A DNA stretch of 64,000 nt from Bidens hawaiensis (lineage: Eukaryota; Streptophyta; Magnoliopsida; Asterales; Asteraceae): the NCBI GenBank assembly GCA_021521415.1, contig JAIQDT010002840.1, forward strand, positions 186,001 through 250,000. The letters run 5' to 3'. Of the stretch, positions 12,109-23,134 are shown one piece after another. Under the pieces are notes generated by a model that saw only the letters and a program-made list of their open reading frames with translations, did not search any database and was not told the origin of the DNA. Position 1 is the first letter of the stretch, and the number at the start of each line of letters is the position of its first letter. The position numbers and the translations under genes are program-made.

Positions 12109-13803
12109 TGTAACAACTCGGACTTTTTTGGAGACTTATATTGAACTAAAACCCGACCATTTTCGATATTCGGTAAACTTTACCGCATTTATAAAGAAAC
12201 CTAACTATTATTATATTTATTACGTAATTAATTACTTTCATATTTTGGCAAAAATGACCCACACCAAACTTTTATTCCGAATTGTTTCCATCTTCATACT
12301 CCAAGGGCTAAAGAAAAATTAAGTTATAACCCATCATATAATCTAGATAACCCATTAATCTAAACCCGTTTCTTCATAGACCCGATTATAATCAAGTTTC
12401 CTGGACCAAAATTCTCGCGATAAACTAGGAAATTGAATCTCTATACGTATTAATCCTTCCTTAATCGGCCTAACCGACTCATGTATTATATTAATTGAAT
12501 CTTATCAGATCTTCAACTCGTTATAACCTTAACCGACCATAACCCTAACTTGTTATTCTTATAAACGATGTTATAAACTCAATTAAACTTGCAGTTTTGA
12601 TTTTCATCCCTTCGCAAAGCTAACCCTTATAACGATTACGTTATCAAAGTTGTTAAGTACATGTTCGTGTTCGTCCTTTGGCCATCCCCTGCGAAACTAA
12701 TTAATCATTGTTCAAGCAGCGTTTGTGGTAATTGTTTACTTCATCGTGATCACCATGTTCTATATTGTAAAACCCCTATGTTAATCGGGCAATTGATTAA
12801 CGTCATGGCCGATTCTTAATTCTGGGATTTATGAATAATTGGGGTTTTTTCGTATGTTAATATATTTATTATTGTTTATGTTGTTTAAATGAGTTAGCCA
12901 CCTTCTCAGTTGGCCAGTGCATCTATGGTTAGACCTCTCGGAACTGATGGTCGCGGGTTCGAACCCCGACCGTCCCTTTTTGTCATATTTTTGGTAATTT
13001 TGTATTTTTAATCATTTTTTTATGAATAATAACCATAATAAATGATAAATGAATTGTATTTCATGAAAACGACAAGGTTACATGTTGTTTTTCCAAGTCT
13101 TTATTAAAAACCTTGTGTGTATATATATACATATGTATAAATATAATAAAATTTAGGAGTTATATAAATAAAAATCGATATTATATGTGTATGATTTAAG
13201 TAACTTTTATACATATCATATATATATATTATATTTTAAATGATTTAAATCGACCTTTTATATATTATAAACATATAAAATTTTACATAATAATTTTATT
13301 TATAATATTAAATATATTAATTAAAAGTCCTATAAAAATAATAAAGGATTAACAAAGCTAAGTAATATGATTTTATAATAATAATAATAATAATTAATCA
13401 TCTAGATTCTCGACTGTTCATTAGATCAGTTAGTTATCTATATTTATTTGTTTCCGCATCTATTCTTTGTTAGGCATTAGCTTCAAAGTTTGTTCTACCA
13501 TTCACATCCTTATTATATTGTTATTCCCGTTTGCTCGTCTTCTAAGGTGAGTATTTCACTCCCCTTCTTTTACTTATTTCTAACTGTTTTGGGGACATAT
13601 GCGTTCGTAGATATTTTCTATTATTTAGTATTCAAAAGCAACTGTTTATCCTTGTGTGTTTATCAGTCTCCCTAACTTGCGATTTGCTTACTTGCTTTAT
13701 TTGAACGCTATTGTTTACTTCGGCAACCGATGTCCATTTTTATGGCACGGTTAAGTCCTTGCTTGATAACCAATGTCCATTTATATGGATTGGTTGAGCC
13801 CTT
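12109..13803 (+). repeat. Tekay-like Gypsy LTR, left part (split by B1)
   Basis: Begins TGTAACAACTCGG after a polypurine tract and continues to the B1 insertion point. The phrase GGTGAGTATTTCACTCCCC near 13546 parallels GGTGAGTTTCTAGCCCC in the gag-only Gypsy LTR near 41608, supporting the Gypsy LTR identity and plus orientation. The last five bases (13799-13803, CCCTT) are the B1 target duplication. The remaining LTR is at 30956-31374, giving about 2.1 kb in total. Confidence 0.6.
12892..12976 (+). other. tRNA-like / SINE-head-like segment
   Basis: The segment contains an A-box-like stretch (TAGCCACCTTCTCAGTTGG) and a strong B box (GGTTCGAACCCCG), the right distance apart for a polymerase III promoter, followed by an oligo-T run. 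The T arm folds (GCGGG, loop TTCGAAC, CCCGA, with one mismatch), but I find no 5' strand pairing with the acceptor-like CCGTCCC, so it is not an intact tRNA. It may be a tRNA pseudogene or the head of a tRNA-derived SINE inside the Gypsy LTR. Confidence 0.45.
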
Positions 13804-14320
13804 TATTAGAACACTAGATTCAATCACAATAACTATAACAGATCTCTGATCTGTGTGTATGTGATTAATCCTTAACTCGGATCTAGCTCATAATTACGTA
13901 TGATTATATGTTATATATCTGTATATCTTATCAGTAATAATATTAAGGTGTATTTGAAGATTGAGAGAGAGTATTTGAGCAACGTTTTGTTAAGTATCTC
14001 AAAACTTAAATAACTTGTGAACAGTGTTCACCTATAAATAGAGGATGGGTTAGTTCGTTAACATCCCCTAACGAACTAACACCCAACTCGTTACATACAT
14101 TAAAGTTCAATAACAGTAGCGAATCACCCTCTGATTCGTTAACATCCCCTAATGAATCAGAAAAGAATAACTTAAGTCTTAGTTTCGCTAACCAACATTA
14201 GCGAAATAGACCATACATAACGAACTAGCTAGATTAATAAATGTTTATTACATTAAACAAAAACGACAAATACTTTAACGATAAATACAAAGACTCAAGA
14301 TGCAAAACCGTGCACTAACA
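13804..14320 (-). repeat. B1 3' LTR
   Basis: 517 bp ending CACTAACA, nearly identical to 30433-30950. It contains a series of stem-loops built from the TTCGYTA word: GTTCGTTA-acatcccc-TAACGAAC near 14052-14075, GATTCGTTA-acatcccc-TAATGAATC near 14133-14159, and TTTCGCTA with TAGCGAAA near 14183-14208. Confidence 0.93.
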
Positions 14321-14331
14321 GAAACCCCCTC
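14321..14331 (-). promoter_or_regulatory. B1 polypurine tract
   Basis: On the minus strand it reads GAGGGGGTTTC and directly abuts the LTR. B2 has GAGTGGGTGTC at the same place (44714-44724). Confidence 0.8.
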
Positions 14332-14354
14332 GTCTTGAGATCTTTGTCTTTAAA

Positions 14355-17300
14355 TTACTTGAAATGCTTGGACTGCCAGTCTCTGCAACTATGAATTCCG
14401 TTTTCATAACAAACACGCACAACGCGTTGGAATTGCATAGCCAGGTCATAGTCTTCATTGCGCTCTATCAGAATCTGATTCTTGTGTAGCACATCATTGT
14501 CGGTCTCGGTTAAATTCACCAACCACATTGGGTCGATAATCTTAATCAGCTCAGTCTTCAAACCCTTTCCCAACACAATGACGGCCTCGCCGGTTTTGTT
14601 GTTGTAGTACCAGCGATTGAAAAATAACCACATGTGTTGATCCATCATCTTCACCGGCACACGCTTCATTGTTTTCGGCGGTTTTACCTTAAGAACCAAC
14701 TTCTTCCAACCTGTCTTTGGATCAATCTCATTGAGATGCTTGCGAATTGGAATATGTGGTTTGAAAAATTTGAATCCGTGGTTCACTTCAAACAACAGGT
14801 GTTGGTGAAACCAACTTGCCTGTTTATTCCCGCCCCGATTAATAAACGGACGATATGCCAAAGTGCGCACATCCCATCTCGGTAATGAGAGAAGGTCAGA
14901 CATCCTTTCGTAATATTGGACGCCTTTCTCCCATTTCACAATGCATACCTTTAATTCAGAATCATAAAGCCAAGAAACGATGTCACCTTGTACTTTTGAC
15001 ACGGCCTTAAAGGTAGTCTTTTGATTGGCTTTGGCGCGTGCAATGGCTTCTCGTGATTCTTTATCGACAAACCTGTGTGCATTGATAATCTTACCAATCC
15101 TGTTGTCTTGATGAGCAAACCAGCTATGAATGTCAGCCCAAGATGGATCAATCTTCGGGTCGAATCTCCTGTCAACAAAGTCAGCAACTTGTTTACCCTT
15201 AGATGTCTTCTCGAGATGATCTTCTGCTTCTTTTACCATCTTCTCATTAAACACCGGAGCACCTTGATCAACATTTGTGTATTAAAACAAGTCAGGATAC
15301 TCCTCAGCAGTCACATCCTACATCTCAACTTCCTCATCATCATAAATAAAATTCTTATTCATTTCAAATGATGGATCATCTGTTATGCCTTCCTCATTCA
15401 CCACCTCGATGTCAGGCTCTGTCTCTAACACTGTCAACTTTTCATCATTTAAGCCTAGCAGTATTGAAATTTGCTCCTGTGTCAGAGACCTATCAACAAA
15501 CTCACCAACCTCGATCTCATCCCTGTTCACCACACTTCTAACCACCCCCGATCCATCTACAAATATCACAGTGTTGGCTTCAATCATTTCAATTGGCTTA
15601 ACAGCAGTTGAATCCTGATAAGCAACAATTTGTTTACTCAAATCATCACCACCACTTGTACCGGTACCGAAAGATGAGCCGTGCATTTGTTTAGGCTCAC
15701 CTCCTGCACCAGACTCGTCAGGATCTTGTTCATCATTCTTGAGTTTCTTGTGTCAGAGACCTATCAACAAACTCACCAACCTCGATCTCATCCCTATTCA
15801 CCACACTTCTAACCACCCCTGATCCATCTACAAATATCACAGTGTTGGCTTCAATCATTTCAATTGGCTTAACAGCAGTTGAATCCTGATAAGCAACAAT
15901 CTGTTTACTCAAATCATCACCACCACTTGTACCAGTACCGGAAGATTAGCCGTGCATTTGTTTTGGCTCACCTCCTGCACCAGACTCGTCAGGATCTTGT
16001 TCATCATTCTTGAGTTTCTTTAAGGCATCCTCTGTGCAAGTCAACTGCAAAATTAGATCCTCTTGCTCCTTCATTTTCACCCCCTGAGACTCAACAATCG
16101 CCCGTAGCTCTTTAGTCTCCTTTTGACAAAATGAAACATAACTCATCATCCGTCTTTGATTCTCCAATAAACGTTCTTGATTCTGATGGTTAGCAGACGT
16201 TTGGTTCTCATATAGATGAAGAAGATTTAACAGCATATCTGTCTGACGGTTCGGTGGCATGTTGTACAGGGATGGATGAACTGGTGGATCGGTCCTTGAG
16301 GCCGAGTAATTCTCATAAATGAGAGATCACTGGGTGGATGAGGCCTCATTGATGGTGTTGGAGGAACAGTAGAAGGTGTATCCGAAGGCCTTAGGATTTC
16401 AGATAGAGCCATCTGTGGAATTAAACCAAGCTTTTCATGAGATACCATCGTCGTCGTTAATGTGAGCATCGGAGTGCTAGTAGTAGACGGCACGACCGGG
16501 CGTTGAGGCGTTGTTTGACGAGGTCGTGGCACACCGATGATTACCCCAGCCCCAGCTGAAACACGTCTCTTCTTTGAAGGTTCCCCAGTTGCCAATTCCT
16601 TTCCTTTCTCTTCCTTTCTCGTTGAGCTGCAATAGTGGCAGCTAACGCAGCTTCAACTGCAACCTGTTGCTCTCTCAGAGCTGCATCATCATTACCACCG
16701 TTATCACCGTTATCACCATCATCCCCATCATCACTATCCGAGTCATCATGGATCCAGCGATCCTCAGCAGGACATACATAATCCGGGTTAATGATATGAC
16801 CAATCATCCGTTTGTCCCGTGGCCTCTCCTTACGGTAAATTTTCATTCGTCGTACAGTATCGGCCTTCATGTGTTCTAGATCAAGAACATCGTCCACCAA
16901 CGTTTGATCAATCACCAGGTTTGGAATAAGATCTTGAATTATCAACTGTAGAAACCGAGGATACAACAAGAACTTCTTCTTCTGAGTCGTTTGCTGAACT
17001 TGTTCTTTCAGATGATCAAAGACTAGCTCGGCGTAGTTAAATGGCTTATTGAGGATAAGTGCAACAAAAGCCGATTGCACACTGCTTCTGCATTGGTCAA
17101 ATCCACCACGACGACCACTCATACAATGAATCAAACATGTAGAAGATCCTTGTATGGTGGGCATAAGCCATTCTTGTTCAACATAGATTCATCAATACCC
17201 CCACCATAACGTAAACGAGTAAACAAACCCTTGATCAACTGCTTGTTAAATTCACTTGCGTAGTTATCATTGTCATCAAAATGAAGCACACGACGAACCA

Positions 17301-17622
17301 CTCCCACATCAATTGTACTAACAGTTCAATTTATCGTGGCTCGAATGTGATTCTCCACCTCAACATACTCAGCAGTATCCCAAAACTGCCTAATAATGCT
17401 CAGATAAACTTTAGGTCAAGCAGTAATTGCATAATGTATCACTGAACGTCTTAAGAAAGTCTACATAGCTCCAAACTCAGCAACATCTTGATCAACATAA
17501 GCACAGATGTTGTGCTTTGTGTCATATGGTAATAAAATAACTTCTTCCTGTTGTGCTTGAGGTGGTTGTTCTTGATGCCCTTGATCAACAGCCGGTGGAT
17601 CTTGATTCAATTGATCAGCCAT
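14355..17622 (-). pseudogene. B1 post-pol ORF, ~1000 codons, decayed
   Basis: Starts with MADQ at 17622 and ends at SKHFK before a stop at 14355. From N to C: a conserved N-terminal domain (ICAYVDQD, FLRRSVIHYAITA, VYLSIIRQFWDTAEYVEVE, IHCMSGRRGGFDQCR, KKKFLLYPRFLQLIIQDLIP), an acidic DDSDSDDGDDGDNGDN linker, a basic KKRRVSAGAG patch resembling a nuclear signal, a Pro/Thr-rich linker, a coiled coil (16200-16020) and a C-terminal domain (14355-15254: GDIVSWLYDSELKVCIVKW, KTGWKKLVLKVKPPKTMKRV). Stops and frameshifts separate these pieces, and a 271 bp tandem duplication lies at 15480-16021. B2 carries the same protein at 44748-47816. Sireviruses have an extra gene here, but I see no signal peptide or membrane anchor and cannot assign a function. 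Confidence 0.75.
15480..16021 (-). repeat. 271 bp tandem duplication inside the B1 post-pol ORF
   Basis: Two copies, 15480-15750 and 15751-16021, both start TGTCAGAGACCTATC and end GAGTTTCTT, with only a few differences (for example GATGAGCC against GATTAGCC). The unit is not a multiple of three, so the second copy shifts the frame. B2 has a single copy. Confidence 0.9.
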
Positions 17623-17683
17623 TAGACTGAATAAAATTTAAGCAATCATAAGTACAGTGTAGATATAATTAACAGTTAACATG

Positions 17684-17720
<37 letters not shown>

Positions 17721-19080
17721 CTATTTATTTCTAGATGTTGTGTTTAATTTGATATGTCGTGTGTAGTTACTATAGTAACGCGTTTAGACGGTTGGAATAG
17801 TTTATTAATTAATTAATTTTAATAATTAAAAGGAAAATGTCATTCGTTTGAGTAGTACTCTGATTCGTTACCAACCAGTAACAAATCAAGTGATTCGCTA
17901 TCAAGTAAACAAGTTAACGAATTACACTAAGCGAATTAACTATAAATATTGACAAACTAAATCTCAGTTCGTTACAAATTTAACAAATCCTCATTTGATT
18001 CGCTGATGAAATGATTCACTAATCTAATTCGTATGTATCCTTAACGAATTGAACACGAAACAGTTTCAGTTCGCTAAGGTTAACGAATGGCCAATAATTT
18101 AGACTCAATGTTTGACTCTCATAGTCAAAGTCAAAATAAATAAGAACACTGACGGTCAACAGGACAAAACCAGGTTCAATTAGCTCATGTTTATCGTTGA
18201 GTAATCAAAACCACAGGTTTATCCAACTCGGAATCGCAATACGAAGCACATGGTTTTAAGATTGAGGCTTAACACCGTGACATAAATAAGAATACTCGGT
18301 AAGTTAAACAGAGTCTAAAATCCTAATAGTATCATCATTCAATCAACCCGGCAAACGATAATCGATCGTTGATTAAAGTCTACCCAAGGTCTCTGAATCA
18401 CATTCCGGTTACAATGAATCATAAATAAGCTACATTAACACACTAAAGCATACATAAATCATGGTCTTGCATTCGGAAAACCCTTAGACTAGAAAAATAC
18501 ACAATTAGTCTATTAATACAACATCATTTTTGATGAAAATCACATAGATGTGATCGTCTATACCTTAGCAACACAATGATAGTCTTGAAAAGTCAAAATT
18601 TGAAGGTCGAAAATTCAGAGAAAAATTTGAAAAGGGTTGCTTTAGGTATAAGGAAGATGGTGAATAGTGAAAGGACGGTTCGTGTAATATGTTTTATGTA
18701 GCCTTACACGCTACCCAATGTACCCTATGTACGAATCAAAATATTCGTTTGAAAAATTTAAATAACGAATCATCCAATTCGTTACCGTTACTTAACGAAT
18801 TAATTTCAAATTATGTCTTGATTCGTTATATATGTATAACGACTTAGAACTGGTTCGTTACAGAGTGCGGAAGCGAAATAGAAAAGCGAACTGGAACGTA
18901 GTTCGCTAGAAACCACCTAATTCGTTATCCATACGTAGCGAATTAAGATTTATTTAATTTTAACTTTAAATAATTAAATGAATTAAATAAAGAATTTATT
19001 AACTCAAAATGAATTACCGAAGATTTTTTATCCCGATAAGCACATACTTTAAAATCCGTTTCACTTTTTGAAACAGATAA
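17623..19080. other. B1 spacer, word-rich part
   Basis: Non-coding. Saturated with TTCGYTA/TARCGAA words (17840-18080 and 18740-18950) around a more ordinary centre with leader-like sequence. Contains a TA microsatellite at 17682-17720. It corresponds to 47817-49230 in B2. Confidence 0.75.
17682..17720. repeat. TA microsatellite
   Basis: Two runs of TATATATATATA separated by ATG. It is absent at the matching place in B2. Confidence 0.9.
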
Positions 19081-19085
19081 ATAAA

Positions 19086-19631
19086 TGTTGGTGCATTTTG
19101 TGACCGTCGCTATGCAATTCTGTTCAGCGGAAACGAAGTATGAAGTTAGAACAACTTCGCCATAGGCGAAGTTGTAACAACTTCGCCATAGGCGAAGTTG
19201 TAACAACTTCTGCCATAGGCGAAGTTAGAACAACTTCGCCTACAGGCCCAAGCCCAAGCCCGCGAAGTTTTGTATCTATATATAGGTGTGTCTTGTTTAG
19301 GGTTGGGAATCCAGAAAAGTTAGAGTGTGTTTTGTGTAGTTCAATTGTCTAGAGAGAAACAGAGAGGGAGAGTCGTGTGGGACGACCCGAGGTAGAGCTC
19401 ACCTCGGGTCGGCCGTGTCTTTGTTTTCGTGTTTGGTATGTAACGAGTTATGATTATTATATGAAAGGATCTGCAGATTCGTTTATCCCGTTCTTGTGTT
19501 TGTTCATGTGTTTATGTATGTGTAACTGTGTTCTTCGTCTTCTACACCAATAAACGAGTCTAGGAGGATTCCGCACTCCTAGACATCGTGCGGATCTTGT
19601 ATCGATCGGCAACGCCCCGGGGGAACCTACA
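19086..19631 (+). repeat. N 5' LTR
   Basis: Starts TGTTGGTGCATTTTG and ends GGGGGAACCTACA. It carries an array of inverted GGCGAAGTT/AACTTCGCC units (19145-19240), a TATA-box candidate (CTATATATAGG near 19275) and a conserved palindromic GACCCGAGGTAGAGCTCACC stretch near 19383. Confidence 0.93.
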
Positions 19632-19633
19632 AT

Positions 19634-19645
19634 TGGTATCAGAGC
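19634..19645 (+). promoter_or_regulatory. N primer-binding site
   Basis: TGGTATCAGAGC, complementary to the 3' end of plant initiator tRNA-Met, lies 2 bp after the LTR. Confidence 0.92.
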
Positions 19646-19851
19646 TTTTGCTCGTGATTGTGTGGTTCGGGATTATCATACGGGCGTAGAAATTGTACCG
19701 TTCGACTATTCGCGGGACGAGTTTACGTTAATATACCGAGTTTTTGTGTCCTAGTCACCTCCCACCATCAAAAACAACCCATTGCACCTTCACATACCTC
19801 GCAAAACGTCAAAATCAAACCTGCAAAAACAATTGTTCATCAGGCGAAGTT

Positions 19852-20000
19852 GCCGCTACTGTTTGTAGGGTTTAGGCGAAGTTATCAGTCAGGCGAAGTT
19901 ATGGACAGGCGAAGTTAAGGAGGGGCGAAGTTAAGGAGGGGCGAAGTTAAGGAGGGGCGAAGTTGACTTTTAGGCGAAGTTGACTTTAGGCGAAGTTAAA
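19852..20000 (+). repeat. Tandem GGCGAAGTT array inside N
   Basis: About nine AGGCGAAGTT words lie in 150 bp, including three back-to-back AAGGAGGGGCGAAGTT units (19916-19963), then a run of A. The word is the same one that builds the LTR hairpins. Confidence 0.9.
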
Positions 20001-20561
20001 AAAAAAAAAAATTGTTTGGAGTTTTCGTCTGTATGGCCAGGTGTACACGATTATTGTGAGACCGAAGACGTTGTTCCGTCAACGAGTGAAACTTGTTATC
20101 TCTTGGTCTTACGTGTGAACAAATACGTGTCAACTCTGGATTTGGAGTTGAGATTGTGAATGGGATATTGATTGAAACTGGATATTGACACATATTTGGG
20201 TGTTTGTGGGCAATGAAATAGTTGTTGTTCGAGGTTGACCAACTGAAGAAAGTCAAATTGAACTGAAGGTTTTCTTCATTACTGGATTGCGGTCAGAGCA
20301 TATTATTTATGCTATTTTCAAGGCGTTCGAGAATTGGATCCTGAAACATGATGCTTATTTATTAAAGTGAAAATTCTGGAACAAGTTGGATTTAATCGGG
20401 AATTAAAGTGTTTATGTTCTTGATCGTTATCCCTGGTGATTGAAGATGTTTTGGATTAATTAATTGTCATGTGTGTTAGATTCTGTCAAGGTGGTTTTGT
20501 GATGAAATTGATCACTTGATGTTGAGTAGTTGAAGATTAAACCTTATCGTATGCCGACGTG

Positions 20562-20650
20562 TTGGTGAAGTTGTGGAGGGAGCCCAACTTCACGTGTTGG
20601 TGAAGTTAGAAGAACTTCACGTGTTGGTGAAGTCAGAAGGACTCACGTGA
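20562..20650 (+). repeat. ACTTCACGTGTTGGTGAAGT inverted repeats in N
   Basis: Two and a half units of an imperfect palindrome, with arms GTGAAGT/ACTTCAC around CACGTG. It looks like a diverged cousin of the GGCGAAGTT hairpins. Confidence 0.8.
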
Positions 20651-20836
20651 TTGGTTGAGATGATCAATTAGGCACGGGGATGCATGCATTTCAAAGACCT
20701 CAATCTATATAGTCGGAGAAGCTTACACTGAAGGGGAGATCTGATTTGGAAGACGCTGGGTGATTGGTAGATTTGTGAAGCTACAAGACAGTTTCAGACA
20801 CGGCTGGTTGAAGAGCAAACAGAAGATCATCAGTTA

Positions 20837-20918
20837 AGAGGGAGTCTGTTGGTGCATGTTTTGTAACAGATGATCTTTTGTGTTTGTTAGAATTGAGAGC
20901 AACGGTCAAAGGGGAGTC
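20837..20918 (+). promoter_or_regulatory. N polypurine tract, with a second copy 72 bp upstream
   Basis: The functional tract AAAGGGGAGTC (20908-20918) precedes the LTR start TGTTGGTGCATTTTG at 20919. A second AAGAGGGAGTC followed by TGTTGGTGCATG lies at 20836-20858, so the PPT plus LTR-start junction exists twice. Confidence 0.8.
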
Positions 20919-21490
20919 TGTTGGTGCATTTTGTGACCGTCGCTATGCAATTCTGTTCAGCGGAAACGAAGTACGAAGTTAGAACAACTTCGCCATAGGC
21001 GAAGTTATAATAACTTCGCCATAGGCGAAGTTGTAACAAGTTCTACCATAGGCGAAGTTAGAACAACTTCGCCTTAGGCGAAGTTATAACAACTTCGCCT
21101 ACAGGCCCAAGCCCAAGCCCGCGAAGTTTTGTATCTATATATAGGTGTGTCTTGTTTAGGGTTGGGAATCCAGAAAAGTTAGAGTGTGTTTTGTGTAGTT
21201 CAATTGTCTAGAGAGAAACAGAGAGGGAGAGTCGTGTGGGACGACCCGAGGTAGAGCTCACCTCGGGTCGGCCGTGTCTTTGTTTTCGTGTTTGGTATGT
21301 AACGAGTTATGATTATTATATGAAAGGATCTGCAGATTTGTTTATCCCGTTCTTGTGTTTGTTCATGTGTTTATGTATGTGTAACTGTGTTCTTCGTCTT
21401 CTACACCAATAAACGAGTCTAGGAGGATTCCGCACTCCTAGACATCGTGCGGATCTTGTATCGATCGGCAACGCCCCGGGGGGACTTACA
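20919..21490 (+). repeat. N 3' LTR
   Basis: 572 bp, 26 bp longer than the 5' copy because of one extra CGAAGTTATAACAACTTCGC hairpin unit near 21070-21100. Ends GGGGGGACTTACA before the ATAAA duplication. Confidence 0.93.
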
Positions 21491-21495
21491 ATAAA

Positions 21496-23134
21496 TTATT
21501 TAACTATGTAAAAAAAACAAAAAGATAAAATATTTTTGGTATTTTGTAATATATCAAGAATGTATTTACAAAAGAATCCGAAATAGAAAATATAAAGTCT
21601 TTTTGAGTTTTATATGATTTTCAAGAACAGTACGTATTTTTGGTATTTTTTGTTGAGTTTGAGCAGAGAATCATATTGACCAAATTGCCCTTCCACCACA
21701 GTTTTATATTTCAGCGATATTATGACTGGTGTTAAGTCGGTCAATGGTATTGTTGTCCACTTAAATCTAATAACAAACTTTCAAGTGTTTTTGTGATATA
21801 ATTAATTGGTTCAATTATAGCACAGAATATCAGAAACTATCAGCCTCTAATCTCGGTTTAAGCTTAATTTGATTTTTGCCATATCACCCCAACTTGACTT
21901 AAAACATTATATTGTTGATCAAAATTTGTTTTTATAAAAGTTTATGAGCAATGCATTTATTTTTTGTTACTATGAGTGAATATGCACGAGTCCATCTGTC
22001 GGCTTACATACATTGTAACCCCTGGGTTCCGTTTCTTAATGGTATTATGACGCGCGCAAGGGAGGAACAATGTATGACTAACAACGGATTTTGATCAAGT
22101 CAGTAATTTGGAAATTTGTACGAAGTACAACAGTGATCAAGTTTAATGACTTTGGGTTTGCTCTAAAAGCGAATGAAATATTCATGCATATGAATACCCA
22201 AATGATTAAACCGCATAAAGACTCACAGTGTCCAGAACCTCAAAGCTTGTTATTTGCTTTATTTTATTTTTGGTTGATCAAACAAGTATAAGGCTTGAGT
22301 ATGACAGGTTATTACATTTCAGCCATCCTCACCGAGACTTTTTCTAGAGACTAACACACCTTTCAATTTGGCGTTTCTTTATGTTTATATCACATACTTT
22401 ACTCTACTTGTTTGTTTTAAGACCTACCAATGCACCAATGCAATTATGCACACAGTCTTTTAAGCTTACTTCTTGCTGGATTTGGGGTCAAGATAATCAA
22501 TGTACTACCATTTTCTCTTTTTGCTTCAAAAACTCAAAATTTTGAGGAGCATAAAATAAAAATAAAGATAAATTTAATCGCCCCAGTAAACTTAAGTTTA
22601 TAAATAAATGGCTGCTCTATCAATTCAACAAGTGAACAATAGGACCAAGACATGCAAGCATGCTTCACAAACTTAAATAACTGACATAATTTTCAGCAAA
22701 CGCAAGCAAAAATCTTTTTGGTTTTTCTATATACATACCTTAAAAACACAATTTTTTTGTCTTTTTCAATATTCTTAGAAACAAACTAAAACTTCACAAT
22801 CTTTTTGAATTTTCGGATTTTAATAGTACAAACAGAAATTTACAATCTTTTTGGATTTTCAAAATTTTCTTGTATAAACATAAAGTACAATCTTTTTGGA
22901 TTTTCAAATTTTAAAATGTTTTTGGTTTTTCAAAGAAAATTTTAAAAGGAAAACATTAAAGAAAAGAGAAACATTAAAGAAAAGAAATCACAATATTTTT
23001 GATTTTTCTAAATTTTCAAATGTTTTTGGGTTTTATCTATACACACGAAAAGCACAATCTTTTTGTATTTCTAGATTTTCACCCCCTAAAACCAAAATAA
23101 ATTTTAAAAGAAAAATAACAGAAAATAACGGTAG
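21496..23134. other. B1 spacer next to pol
   Basis: Non-coding and collinear with 49270-51047 of B2, including TTGAGCAGAGAATCATATTG (21659), AGCGATATTATGACTGG, one tandem-unit copy (22590-22703) and an array of ATCTTTTTGGATTTTC words (22705-23080). Its conservation between copies exceeds what neutral junk of this AT content would suggest, but both copies are of similar age. Confidence 0.7.
22705..23080 (-). repeat. CAATCTTTTTGGATTTTC word array (B1)
   Basis: About seven imperfect copies of ACAATCTTTTTGGATTTTC spaced 40-60 bp. On the element strand each reads GAAAATCCAAAAAGATTGT. The same array lies at 50680-50985 in B2, directly before the end of pol. Confidence 0.8.

Larger units (their letters stand above)
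19086..21490 (+). mobile_element. N: non-coding LTR retroelement (2.4 kb) nested in B1
   Basis: LTRs at 19086-19631 and 20919-21490 with TG/CA ends, a perfect PBS at 19634-19645, a polypurine tract at 20908-20916 and a perfect target duplication ATAAA (19081-19085, 21491-21495). The 1287 bp interior has no ORF of note and no gag or pol motif, so it must rely on proteins supplied by others (TRIM- or LARD-like). By hand count the LTRs differ at about 8 positions plus one 26 bp unit (about 1.5%), less than the host B1, as expected for a later insertion. Confidence 0.93.

Noticed and set aside
12128..12322. 64-codon plus-strand ORF
   Set aside because: Sits in a Gypsy LTR, AT-rich composition, no domain.
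12892..12976. Functional tRNA gene
   Set aside because: B box is good but the acceptor stem has no 5' partner and the T stem has a mismatch.
14355..17622. Calling the post-pol ORF an envelope gene
   Set aside because: The position fits Sireviruses, but I see no signal peptide, fusion peptide or membrane anchor, so I left the function open.
19140..21110. Regularly spaced palindromic repeats resembling a CRISPR array
   Set aside because: Spacers are tiny and repeated themselves, and the repeats are hairpin words within LTRs of a plant retroelement with a TSD and PBS.
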